DNA of 64,000 nucleotides, taken from assembly GCF_949628215.1 (NCBI RefSeq), contig NC_134278.1:32692115-32756114 (forward strand), in the 5' to 3' direction. The translations under genes and the position numbers were made by a program. A model generated the notes under the pieces. The model was not told the DNA's origin, ran no database searches, and saw only the letters and a list, made by a program, of their open reading frames with translations. The stretch comes from Phalacrocorax aristotelis. Taxonomy: Eukaryota; Chordata; Aves; Suliformes; Phalacrocoracidae. Positions 50,719 to 62,700 of the stretch are shown in pieces; within the stretch, counting starts at the first letter, position 1; every line of letters starts with the position of its first letter.

Positions 50719-53700
50719 GTACTTCCATTTTTCTTGCCCATCACAGACCAAAGGCATGAGTCTCAGTACTGAACAAATTTGAACAAATAATGACAGTGCG
50801 TGGAAAACGAGCAGTATGAGCAGACAAAATTATACAAGGCTTCTTTTTTTAAATCTCTTTTTTAAAAAGGCTAAGTTTGAAGCAGTTCCAAAGCAGCCTT
50901 TCTGTTTCCTGTGCTTGGAAGATTCATGTTTGGAAGCACTTGTAGTTCCTGGGAGTTCTGTTCTGTACTTTTTTCAACTTAGCATACAAACCAGAATTCT
51001 GAATCAGAGTTTGCAAAACTTTTTTGACCAAAATCATGTGGCTTTGTTTGAGCACGTCAGTCATCACATTGACCTAAACAGCCTAATGCTCATGTTAACC
51101 TCACCTAAACTTAATCCCCAGACCAGGTCATGTGTTTCACGTACGTAGAGTTAGACAAAACCTTGTGCCTGCGAAGAAAGGAATATAGTCATGTTGTTTA
51201 GCTTAAAAGCTGTTACCCGTCTTCTGCAAAGTTTCTCATGCTTCTGTTTTCTTCTCACTGTCCACATGTTATCTAGATCTCTCACTTGAAATCTACACTG
51301 ACTCTCCAGAGTGTGGTAAATTCTGTCTTAAAGGCACATCACATGTGCTTGTAGAATAAGGAATTATCAGTTTTCTACACTTGCTCAGCCTCAGCACATA
51401 CCTCCACTGTCTAGAATTTTCCCACAATTATTAGCAACGAGAACATGCTCGTTACTATTTAACTTGGGGGGGGAAATAGTTCTCTTTCATTATTTTTTTA
51501 GCAAATAAAATTTATTTTTAGTAATGCTGTTTTTCCAGAAACCTGATGAAAGATAATAGAAGCTATAAATATACAAGAACTTCGAATCTCTGTAACACAT
51601 TTGAAACTCAGGCCCAAGAAATTTAAACAGACAGTGACTTGGATAATAATCCTTTTGTTACTCCAGGAAACAAAACCTGTAATATTTAATGAGTAGTGTA
51701 ATGTCTGGGCTCCAACGTAAGAGTAATGTATTGTAAAGAGTCTGAATTTCAAAGACTTTTTTGCCTGATATTTTACAGCAGCAAGGCTAAGTGCCCTACT
51801 GATGAATTATTCTTAACCCCCGTGAGAGAGTGAGCCTACATCATATCTGTGCAATCATTCCCTTCAGCTGTCTGAAAGAAGCAAAATAGGTTGTCTTCTC
51901 TGTCATTTCTAGCTGGTGGATTGTAGAAGAGAAGTTTTAAAAGTGCTAAGAGAGTGTGAGTGCAGAAGGTTCCCTAATAATATAAATGAAACTTGAAAAA
52001 TTTTAAAAGAAAATGCCAGGGAACATTGTCTCTTTTATATTCTTTTTTTTTTTTTCCTAATGAAAAGGTGTCTTAGTAGAAGGCAGACTAGTCATAGAAG
52101 ATGTGACAGATTCACCAAACTGCTAATGAATAGTATATCTGAACTGTACGTTACATTGTATTAGAAGTTTGTGGCTAGGCAGCCAGCAGGGAAGTTGCAG
52201 TTTTCCTATACCTGATTGGCACAGATGGATCCAATGTGAGTCAAATTGAACCGCTGGGAAGAAGAGGAGAGACTGAACATCTCCTGAGAATAACTGATGG
52301 TGTGCAACTGAGAGGCGCTTCTGCCATTTGAGGTGATACAGGCAGATGGTGAGGAATAACGAGTAGATAGCTGCCAGCTTGAGCAGCTCTGCCGACAGCA
52401 GGGAATAGGCGCAGTGAAGCCTCAAGTTGGTAACAGGAAAGAGACTCTTCTAGAGACTGAAGCGATGGTTACTGTCCAAAAAAAGAAACAGAAATTATAG
52501 ACGAGAAAGCAGGATCTGAGAAAGAACAGGTCCTGTGACAGTGCAGCAGTAAGGGGTACAGCCTTTTGCTCATCTGCCCTGTTTAGCTGAACCAAGTATT
52601 CTGTGTTGCAAAGTTGTCTCATTCTAGTTTGATAATTTGTATGCATGGGAATTTGGTAAAAATGGAAAATGTGCCCATTTCAAGAAGAAATACCTAACCT
52701 CTTCTATGCGTTCTCTCGTTCTCTCGTTCTCTCGTTCTCTCGTTCTCTCGTTCTCTCGTTCTCTCGTTCTCTCGTTCTCTCGTTCTCTCGTTCTCTCGTT
52801 CTCTCGTTCTCTCGTTCTCTCTCGAGCCTTTGTTCCCTACCATGTACCAGTTCAGTTTGGATCAGCATCTGTCCTTCAGATCTGCCTAGGCAATCCTTTT
52901 GGTTTTCTTCTTTCAGCAACATACGCATAGCATTTATTTCTCACTGTGCTAATACGAAAGCTTTTCCAGCAAACCCCATTTAGATTGGATCTTGCATTGT
53001 TGCATTTACATCCTGAAATTTCTCACCTGACCTGCTTGAGTCTAAAGGAATGGCCATCAATTAAAATTGATTTGAAGGGGTGGCAAGGGGAAGAATCGTG
53101 TTAGGGGGAAGGAAATCTCTTGTGCAAGAGAAAGGATTAACTTGTGTGCATATGTAGGGGAGAGCTTTCTGAACTGGCATTCTGAATATACTTTGGGACT
53201 TACTCATTGGGTCAACATTGTAATAAATACCAGTACTAGAAAAAAATGTCACAGTGTGACAGAGTATGCTGGATCTTCTTGGACCAGTCTTCCTTAGGCT
53301 CTGAACCTGTGCCAGTAACCGTTAGATTCACATCAAGGATTTCTTTTGAATTCTCACTTGTCCAGAAGTTTTGATGTGCTAATGGTTCATCAGAAGGAAG
53401 CACTCACTTCTAATGACAAAATATAGCAAATCTGAGGGACAGGGTCAGGAATTTTTCCACAACCATGTTTTTGATCTGACTTCAGGAATATTTTCTTCAT
53501 GTTGTCAACTTACATTTCTTTTTTTTATTATTGGGAACATTTGGTTTTGGAGCGTGGACACAAGTTCTTTCTGTAATGGCACATGAAATTCTAATTTGGT
53601 CATTCCTGAATGCTTCATATTAAGAATATTAATACTTTGTCTCATTCCCAGATCATTGCTGCTTTTTCAACTTTCTTTTACAATTACTGTTTTTCAAAGT

Positions 53701-56700
53701 CACTTGCTAACCCATGAAAATTGTAGTATAAACAAAGTCTTGGGACTGTCAGGCATGGTGAATTTCCATTGCCTTTTGACGTGGAATGTGTTGTGAAAAG
53801 TGTTGGCTCTAGATCATAATTTTAGACAGGCACTTTAACCCAAATACAGTTAGTGGTTTCAAGTGTGCAAATCAGGTCAGCTTTTTGGTTTTCATGTTTT
53901 AGTAAGGCTAGATACTTCTCAGAATCAAGATAATGGCTCTACAGTAACTCTCACATACAATGTATTCATATTCTTAATATTCTGAATATTTAAGGTTGGG
54001 TCTACAAACTACTGTTAGCATTGCCATGTTGAAGTGACCCTGCCACCCTTGGATTCCTTAACTTGTAATTACTCTCCAAGAAGAATTAGTATTTAAATAA
54101 GGGGCTTTAAGCACCTATAAGATATATATGTGTATATTTATAAAAGATGTATATTTATATATACACACCTATCAGTACCTAAGAGAGATCCCAGACCACA
54201 AAGGGGAACATTCTCAGCTACACACATTCTCCCAGTGTGAAGCCTGTAAAGTAGATCAGCCTATTTTTTTAATGGAAAGATAGAGAAATAAAAAAGCATC
54301 TACTCCTACAGCCAAGATATTGATCTGGGATATCATAGCATCATAGAAAGGTTTAGGATGGAAGGGACCTACAAAGATCATCTAGTCCAACCCCCCTGCA
54401 GTGAGGAGGGACATCTTCAACTAGATCAGGTTGCTCAGAGCCCAGTCCAATCTGATCTTGAATGTTTCCAGGGATGGGGCATCTACCACTTCTCTGGGCA
54501 ACCTGTGCCAGTGTTTCACCATCCTCACTGTAAAAAATGTCTTCCTTATATCCAGTCTGAATCTATGATCTTTTAGTTTAAAAGCATTACCCCTTGTCCT
54601 ATCACTACAGGCCTTGCTAAAAAGTCTGCCCCATCTTTCTTATAGTCCCCCCCCCCTTTAAGTACTGAAAGGCTGCAGTAGGGTGTCCCCAAAACCTTCC
54701 CTTCTCCAGGCTGAACAACCCCAACTCTCCTTTCCTCATAGGAGAGCTGTTCCAGTCCCCTGCTCATCTTTGTGGCCCTCCTCTGGACCCACTCCAACAG
54801 ATCTAGGTCTTTCCTGTGTTGAGGTCTCCAGAGCTGGACACAGAACTCCAGGCGGGGTCTCACCAGAGTGGAGTAGAGGGGCAGAATCACCTCTCTGGAC
54901 CTGCTGGCCACGCTTCTTTTGATGCAGCCCAGGATACGGGTGGCTTTCTGGGCTGTTAGCGCACATTGCTGGGTCATGTGCAGCTCTTCATCCACCAGTA
55001 CCCCCAAATCCTTCTCCACAGGGCTGCTTTCAATTCTTTCATCCCCCAGCCTGTATTGATACTGGGGATTGCCCCAGCCCATGTGCAGGACCTTGCACTT
55101 GGCCTTGTTGAACCTCATGAGGTTCACATGGGCCCACTTCTCAAGCCTGCCCAATTCCCTCTAGATGGCATCACATCCCTTAGGTGTGTCAAATGCACCG
55201 CTCGGGTTAGTGTCCACAACTTTTCTGAGGGTGCACTTGATCCCACTTTCTGTGTCATTTATGAAGATATTAAACAGTACTGGTCCCAATATGGACTCCT
55301 GGGGGACACTGCTTGCCACCAAACTCCATCTGGACATTAAACCATTTATGACTACCCTGTGGATGTGACCATCGAACCAATTCCTCATCCACCAAACAGT
55401 CCACCCATCAAATCCATATCTTTTCCATTTAGAGAGAAGGATGTTATGGGGACCATGTCAAAGTCCTTACAGAAGTCCAGATACATGACATCCATAGCTC
55501 TTCCCTTGTAGTCACTCCATTACAGGAGGCTACTAGGTTGGTCAGGCAAGACTTGGCCTTGGTGAAGCCATGCTGGCTGTCTCAAATAATATGAAGTCCT
55601 GTTTTTCACTGCCTACTCTTCTTCAAGGGTGAATCCAGTTCTCCAGGGTCTAGCATGAACATCCTAGTACTTGAACTCCATTGGTATGGATTTCTTAATC
55701 CTGCCCACCAAAGCTTTTATGTTATTTCCATAACTGTCTAAATAATCACCAGACTTGGAGTTGACTTCTTTCCTATATCAGCAAAGTCATAGATTCTCAG
55801 TCTCCTTCATTCCTTACCCCACCCTTGTCTTAACTAACATATATATTGTAATTTAGTATGATGAGGCTTACAGAGTAAAAAAAGGAAACAGAAAAATTGC
55901 ATCTGATTTTTGGTACCTCTATACATGAGGCTACAGGTATGTAGGAAATCTGAGTTCTTGACTCTGAAAGCAGGCCAGGTGGGTCTGCTTATCTTCAGTA
56001 CAAATACCTCAGGGTGGTCTTGTGGGATGTGATTGCTGAAGCTTGCCGGTATGTCGCACGCTCTGAAGATGTTCCCTATGTCTATCTATTTATGAAGCCT
56101 GCTCCCATAAGAGTGTAAGACAAATCTTACCTAGTATGGGTTTCTGCCTGAAGCTTGAGTCTGACATAGGATGTGGGTATGTTAGGTGGGATTTTGCTGT
56201 TTGGCCCGTCATGCTTGTTGATGGAAACTTTGGTGCTCTTGCAATGTGCATGTTGGTGGTGTTAGATGGCAGCTGAAAACCTCGCCTCAAACATAAAGTT
56301 TAATTATAAAGTATCAGATAGGTACTTGTAACCTGCAATGGCTAGATTCACTTTACACTTGATCTGGAGGAGCCAAGAGTGCTTATTGGAAGTTAACAGC
56401 TCCCCGTCAGGAAGTGCAGTGCACACAAGAGATGTCTGTAAGAGTGAGACTGAAACATGCACCAGAGTCTCCTCTGTCCTCGTTTGCACGGAAAGGAAAA
56501 CTGGGCATGAGGCCTAGTTGGAAGCTGCAGTGCGCTTCAACAGGTGCCCTAATCATTCCAGGAATTCAGAACATGTCACTGCATGTTGCAGCAGATAGGT
56601 CTAGATGCAACGCCTTTATTTGCTTGCATAATGGTATTAGAAAATAAACAAATCTTACTAGCATCTTATTGGAGAGACAGAAGATCAGTGATCTGTGATA

Positions 56701-59700
56701 TGTCTGCTTGATCTGAATAAATACATTTCTAAAGATTAAGGTCTGTAATTTGTCCTATGGATAGGTGATATAATTAATTTGTAGGTATGTTAACTTGAGC
56801 TTTGACATCACCATTTTAATATGTTGACTTCAATCCAGACAGACACAGTTTTATCACATGGAGAACAATCTAGTGTATAAAAGTAAGCTTGTTCTTTTTA
56901 ATGCTTCATTAGTTTTATAGTAATGTATTCTAATAGGGCAGTTAGGTGCATGGTTTCCATGCCTGGCTTAGCAGTAAGGGTTTGTCTTGTTCTTTTTCTT
57001 TCCTGAATGTCTTCATGTGGATCTTCTAATTCAGCCACGCACAGGATGAATGGGTAAACTGTCTGTTTTGTCTCAGGCCAAAGAAAATTTGAAGATCCGC
57101 CATCTGTACTAAAAATCTTGGAAGAAGATAGTAACTTTTTGACGATACAAACTGTAGAAAGAATTTTCATCAGTCTGTAACAATGAAGGTTGTCAGTCTT
57201 GGCATGGAGAGGTTTTGGTTTTAATATTTTAGAGTTTTGCCTTAGCTCTCTGACAAAAAGAATAACATTGTGCTAAAGGAGTGCATCAGACCTTTCAGTT
57301 CCTCTGGGGATATGGAATACCACTGAAAAGCTAACTCTTAACAGTCACACCATAGACAGGCCATTTACGCCACTGATAAAAATAGGTCACCATCCAGTCT
57401 GTGGCATGTGAGGAATCGTTGCTATCATCTGGGTAACACAGAAATTAAGGCTTGAGTATGTGAACTTGGAAGAAAGTGGCTGGGGGGAATAAGCTAAAAC
57501 ACCCTAGTCTTTTGCCACTCAGCCCTCATGTAAGCCAATGCTGGGGGGAAAAAAAAAACCAAACAAATCAGTTGTGTCCTAGGTTCTCTAGAGCTTACTA
57601 CAGCAGTTCAAGGTAAAATCTGCAATAAGTAATATCTGGCTGCTCTTATAATAAGTACTGTAAAGTAATTTAACCAAGAAGGGAGTCTGCCCTGTAGCCT
57701 TGAGATAGAGATACAGCGTTCTCTCTTTCTCTCCCTCTCTCTCTCTCTCTCTAAATATATATATAAACCCTTGGTTAGAAAACACATAGAGTTCAGGAAA
57801 GCCTCTGTCAGTGTGTGTGTGACATCCTATTGAGGCTTCAGCCATAATAGGCTTCCCTTACACCAACATATTTCTTACAGCTGTATTGTGTAAATCTACC
57901 ATAACCACATTCATTGTTTTAGAGTGGCTATACATAAAGGTCTATAATTTAATAATCTGTTTAAGTGATTGAAGGCTGAGGTTTGTAGATTTAAGGGTAT
58001 CTAAGGTGAGACTGTTTCTGTCCCATAGTGTGTCTGTATGTATATCAAATGGTGTCTTGAAATTGCTATGGTAGTATTTAATTCCAGTGAACGCTTTTCA
58101 CACTACATAAAAATCCCTGCAAACCAAGAATGATGAAAGAATTCATTTCATTTTCAGAGATTTCAGCATGAATATTCTGTACAGATCTGTGTCTTTTCTG
58201 GGGAAAGGGAATTTACAGGTTTTTAATGCATATGTTTCATCTCATTCGCCATGAAACTTTACATCTATCTATCTGTATAGGTAAATGCGTGTATATACAC
58301 ATATTTATGTATATATATGAAGAATGAAAGAATATATCCTCTTAGAGCCTTAGAAATAGATTAATTTATGGTGATGTTACTTGTAATTTTAGATTGCAAT
58401 TTAGATGTAAAGGATATGGAGCTTGATGAATCTTACAAAAAAATATCTTCTACCTGGTCTGTTCTTTAAAAAATTGACATAGCTTTTGTTAACCGTGTTG
58501 CCAGGAGGTGTCTTTTAATCTCTAATGTGTAATTTAGTTTCACTTTTACTGGATGTTTTTGGTTAGCCATTCTTAATCCAGATCAAATACTGAAACACAT
58601 TTAATAGAATTAAAGAATCTGAAGGAGAATATGCTTTCTACTTTATTCTAGAATGAATGACAGATTTCACATGCTTTAAGATTACAAATATAGCTATTTT
58701 GAATGCCAGCTTCCAGTCTAGATGCTCTTAGAAATCTTTAAATATAGATAATTTCCAGATTAATGGTAGGACATTCCTCCTTACTTTTTTCATTGAACTG
58801 ACACTTGAGAAAGCTTCTCGACCTTCAGTGTTCAGCAGCTTCAGATACACCTTGGCCATCTTTTTAGTTACGTTTAGTGGCGATCTGTGCTTGATAAGCG
58901 CATGGGCCAAAATCTGCTTGTCATCTTCTGTTTGATAACTCTTCTTGGGGTTTAGCGGGGCTATTTGCAACATCTGTTAAAGAAAGAGCTCTATTTCTGA
59001 CACATGCACATTTCTCTGTATTTGCTTCTTAAAAGTGTGCATTACTGTGTATAAATGCATGATTTCTTCTCTCTTTTTTTATACAAGTAAGATGCTGCAT
59101 ATTAGTAATACAGTGTTAGAGCTAAGTGTTCAGTAGATTTAACCTCAGTATTTACTATGTTCCAGATTTTAGAACATTCTGCTTTTTTGCCTAAATACTT
59201 TGGTTCAGACTTAATCCCCTGTAAAGCTACTTAATTTTCAACCATTTTTTCAAAATATAAGCATTGCTTACACTGTTTGTTATAAGATATTATATCCTTG
59301 TTAATCCACATTTTGAAATTATTGTTCACTGAAGTAACAATAGGTTATTGTCATGGTAATCAAGCATTTATGCTTTATTGTTTCATGTTCATTAATGGGG
59401 GGAAGAGATTTTCTAATAATACAGCTGGAAATAAAAAAAAAACACAAAACAACTTAGATGTTATTGCTTTGTAGAATATTGTAGATGGAAAGACCTTTGT
59501 AAGGATTTAGTGTTTTTCTTCTGGTTATATTGCTCATGTGAGCTGTAATAAACAGCTGAATTAAAATGTGATAACATTTGTATCTGCTTATATTATTAGA
59601 CGTGGAGTATGAAATTTGAAAAATTATTGTTCTTATTTAGATTTTGTAATTTGGTTCATTGCTGTTTTTCATATCCTAAAGAAACAAAAAAAACCCCATT

Positions 59701-62700
59701 CCTGTTTAATATTGCTATCATTCTCAGGATAGTTTGTTCTGATTCATTTTTGTTTGTTAGAATTTTATGATAGATGCTAAACTGTATTCTCTTGAAGGTG
59801 CTGTGTGTCCTTTAATGAAAACAGTTGTCCATCATCTCAAACAAATCAACAGAGACAGTCATGATGTTTCAGGTAAGTAACTGCATTAATATGGGTATCC
59901 AAATCAATTGTCTGCTAGTGGATGTTACAGTAGTCTGACTGAAGTTGGCTTTAAAACTGAAAGGACAGTACAGAATGCCACCCCCATGCCCCAAAAGCTG
60001 CAGTTGTTTTTTAGAATCAGAAGGTGTTCTTCTTGGGACATATTGGTTTAAGTTCTGCAGCCACACTAATTTCCGTTGTTTTTTCCAAACATCCTTCATT
60101 CTTATCAGTTTGGATGGTAAAAGGAAATAACGACTGTGTTTCTCAGGTTGCAAAGTCACCTGCTGAGTGAATAGCATGTCAGTCTGTACTCTAGAAAGTC
60201 ACTAAGCCTGCTAAAAGTCAGTATTTACCTCTGTTTTTTTTAAATTCCATTAAATCAACTAAATCATTGTATCTTATTTCACAGGGTTTGATCTGGCAGA
60301 AAGCTTTTCTTTGAGGCAAACATCTTGTGGAGGGGAAAAAATCTGCTTTAAACTGGGAAGTGCACCTCTCGTCAGAGACACAAAGTAAGAAAGATGCTAC
60401 TTTCATCCTAAGTCTTTAAAAGACAGAGCTCAGACTAAATGCCACTAATGAACTGGAACACTGAGCAGTGTATCCAAAGGATGCCACAAAAAGACAAGTA
60501 TGTCTGTTTTCAGGCATTTTCATCTGTAACAGGTTTTTTGGGGGGAAGCATTTTGACTCAGGTGTGGTTTTGTTCTGGTAGTTCGAAGTGTCTAGGTAGA
60601 ATACCTTTTTCCAAAATCTTGATTCTGATACTGTTTATACATAAATATTTATAAAACAAAGGAAACAAAAAATTTTCATGGTATGACAAGAAGTGTTATA
60701 CTGTCTTCTCTCGGTGATGATATTGGCTGTCCTCTCTCATTACTGCTGGCAGGATTAAAAAGAGATCGAGAGTCACTGGTTCCTTAAATGTTATATTTTC
60801 ATTATTTTTTCCCCAGTGGAATTGGCATCTTGCCTTTGAGCAGCAACAGCATGGTGGGTACTTCAGTGTAGAGGGGAAACTAGGCAGCATACTATTCCAA
60901 CACAGGGTGGGATGAAAGGCAGAAACTGCATGAAAAATCAAAAGGACTATGAAAGAGAGTAAGGCACAATGGGATTGGATGGATTTAAGTGTGCATGGGG
61001 ACAAGGAAATGGCAAGAAGCAGTTAGGAATGTAGTTTCAAGTTCCCCATGCTCAGTGGAGAGAGAGGATCATCTCAGAACTTCTTGGTTGAGATGTGCTC
61101 TGAGTCATGGGACTGTGGTTTCTGTACAGCATGTTCCTGTGATGACGAGGGAAGCAACTGTATTCCCATGTCTTCAGGTTGGGTATTCTCTGTTGCAAGA
61201 GGTCTGGCTCCAGCTTGCCTAGGAAAAAATATACCCAGCCCTAGGATTTCCCCTTTGTATGGATCCTAGGCAGAGCAAAGAGGAGCTGTGGGTAGTGTGA
61301 GGCCACGGGAGAGGGAGAAGAGAGGAATCAGAGGCACGCAGACACAAAACAAGGCAATCTTTGTGAGAGGAGAATGGTTAAAGAAATAGGACCTAAGCTA
61401 TTAGAACATTAGCTATTGAAGCAAAAATGACTAGGTAAAATTACTTGAGACAGAGTGTGCTCTATTTTTATTAGGGCCTTCCCAGTATTATCAAGATTAC
61501 CTTTAGAAGAGGAACAAGTAACATGAGGTACCACTCATGTATGTCTTTACTAAAAATATTTGAAAGTTTGTCAGTAAGAAAACTTTTTTTTAATCCATTA
61601 TCCATTTTTCAAATTTTTACAGATTTTTTTTGATGGACGGGAATTTGAGGGAAACATGAGACAATAGAAGAGTAGACAATCAAGGCAGTAACAAAAAATG
61701 TGGGGCAATTTTCCTTTAGGAGTAAGAAGCTAAGTAGTGCTTCATGTGCAGCAAAAAGCCTATTGCAAATTGACTTACTTAATTCTGAAACTGTTAGAAA
61801 ATCAATGGCAAAATGGAGTGAGAGGAGCTAGAAATTGGAAAAGGGTGAATTATTTAAAATTCATGTTAATTTGAGGGAAAATTCATGATTCAAAAGGATT
61901 GATTCTGAGAATTCAGTGTTTTTGGAAAGGGTCTGACAGGTGATAGTGAGATTGAAAAATGTAAAGCTTTTTTCCTATCTTTTATTAGTAGGCCCGAATA
62001 CTAAAGTCTGTGTTTTATTTTCTTCTTTTAAAAACAGTTTGTTAGTGAAGGCAGTGAAAATGAAGAGTTCACATCATGGCTGATAGCTGTGGCTTAGCAA
62101 AGCCTTAACTCTTAGCATTTGCAAGGAAAACACTCAAGACAGACATGTACTTGGTTTTTTGGGGGTTGGAGTTTTTTTACTTTATGGAATAGGAGAGAAT
62201 ATTTCCCCCCCCCCTATAATTTATCTGTTAAGCTTTTTGGAGGAAGGATGCATCTTGGCTAAAAATAGCTAGTTTCTCTTCATTTTCAGTGTGACTTGGG
62301 CAGGGGATAAAGAATTTGAGTAAAGGGTAAACCTGGAAAGCAGGAGGTTTTGCTTCTCACATTCCTCTCCGTCCCTGTCATTTTCTTCTGTGCATCCTCA
62401 CTGAAGAAAAACTAAAGAGAAAACCTTTCCAGTTTCCCCTAAAAATATGCATATCTAATGGATTAAAGCTTTAGCTGGATGAAGCAACTGAGGTGGTTAT
62501 TAATAAAATGTATAACAGTGTTAATGTATGAATATAGGTAGGCTGAAAATTAATATCACTTTATTGATGTTAATAAGGTACAAGATAATCTTTTCAGTCA
62601 GCTTGCGGTGGAAGCAAAGGGTACCTCTTACATGTATCTTCCCAAACAAAAAAAAGGGTTAAAAGTATTTTCAGTAACATTCAAGCATTGCAGAATTAAA

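Larger units (their letters stand above)
50719..59797 (+). other. COL19A1: COL19A1 intron 2 (contains CR1, microsatellites and an antisense exon-like block)
   Basis: About 9.1 kb. It contains the 8-bp microsatellite at 52709-52820, a long CR1 copy (54334-55690), a CT/AT microsatellite (57720-57766) and two exon-like blocks (57077-57180 plus, 58785-58973 minus). The remainder is AT-rich with nothing identifiable. Confidence 0.8.

Noticed and set aside
52123-52425. 100-codon minus-strand frame in COL19A1 intron 2
   Set aside because: Hydrophobic and Cys/His-rich product of pyrimidine-rich sequence. No known family or splice context.
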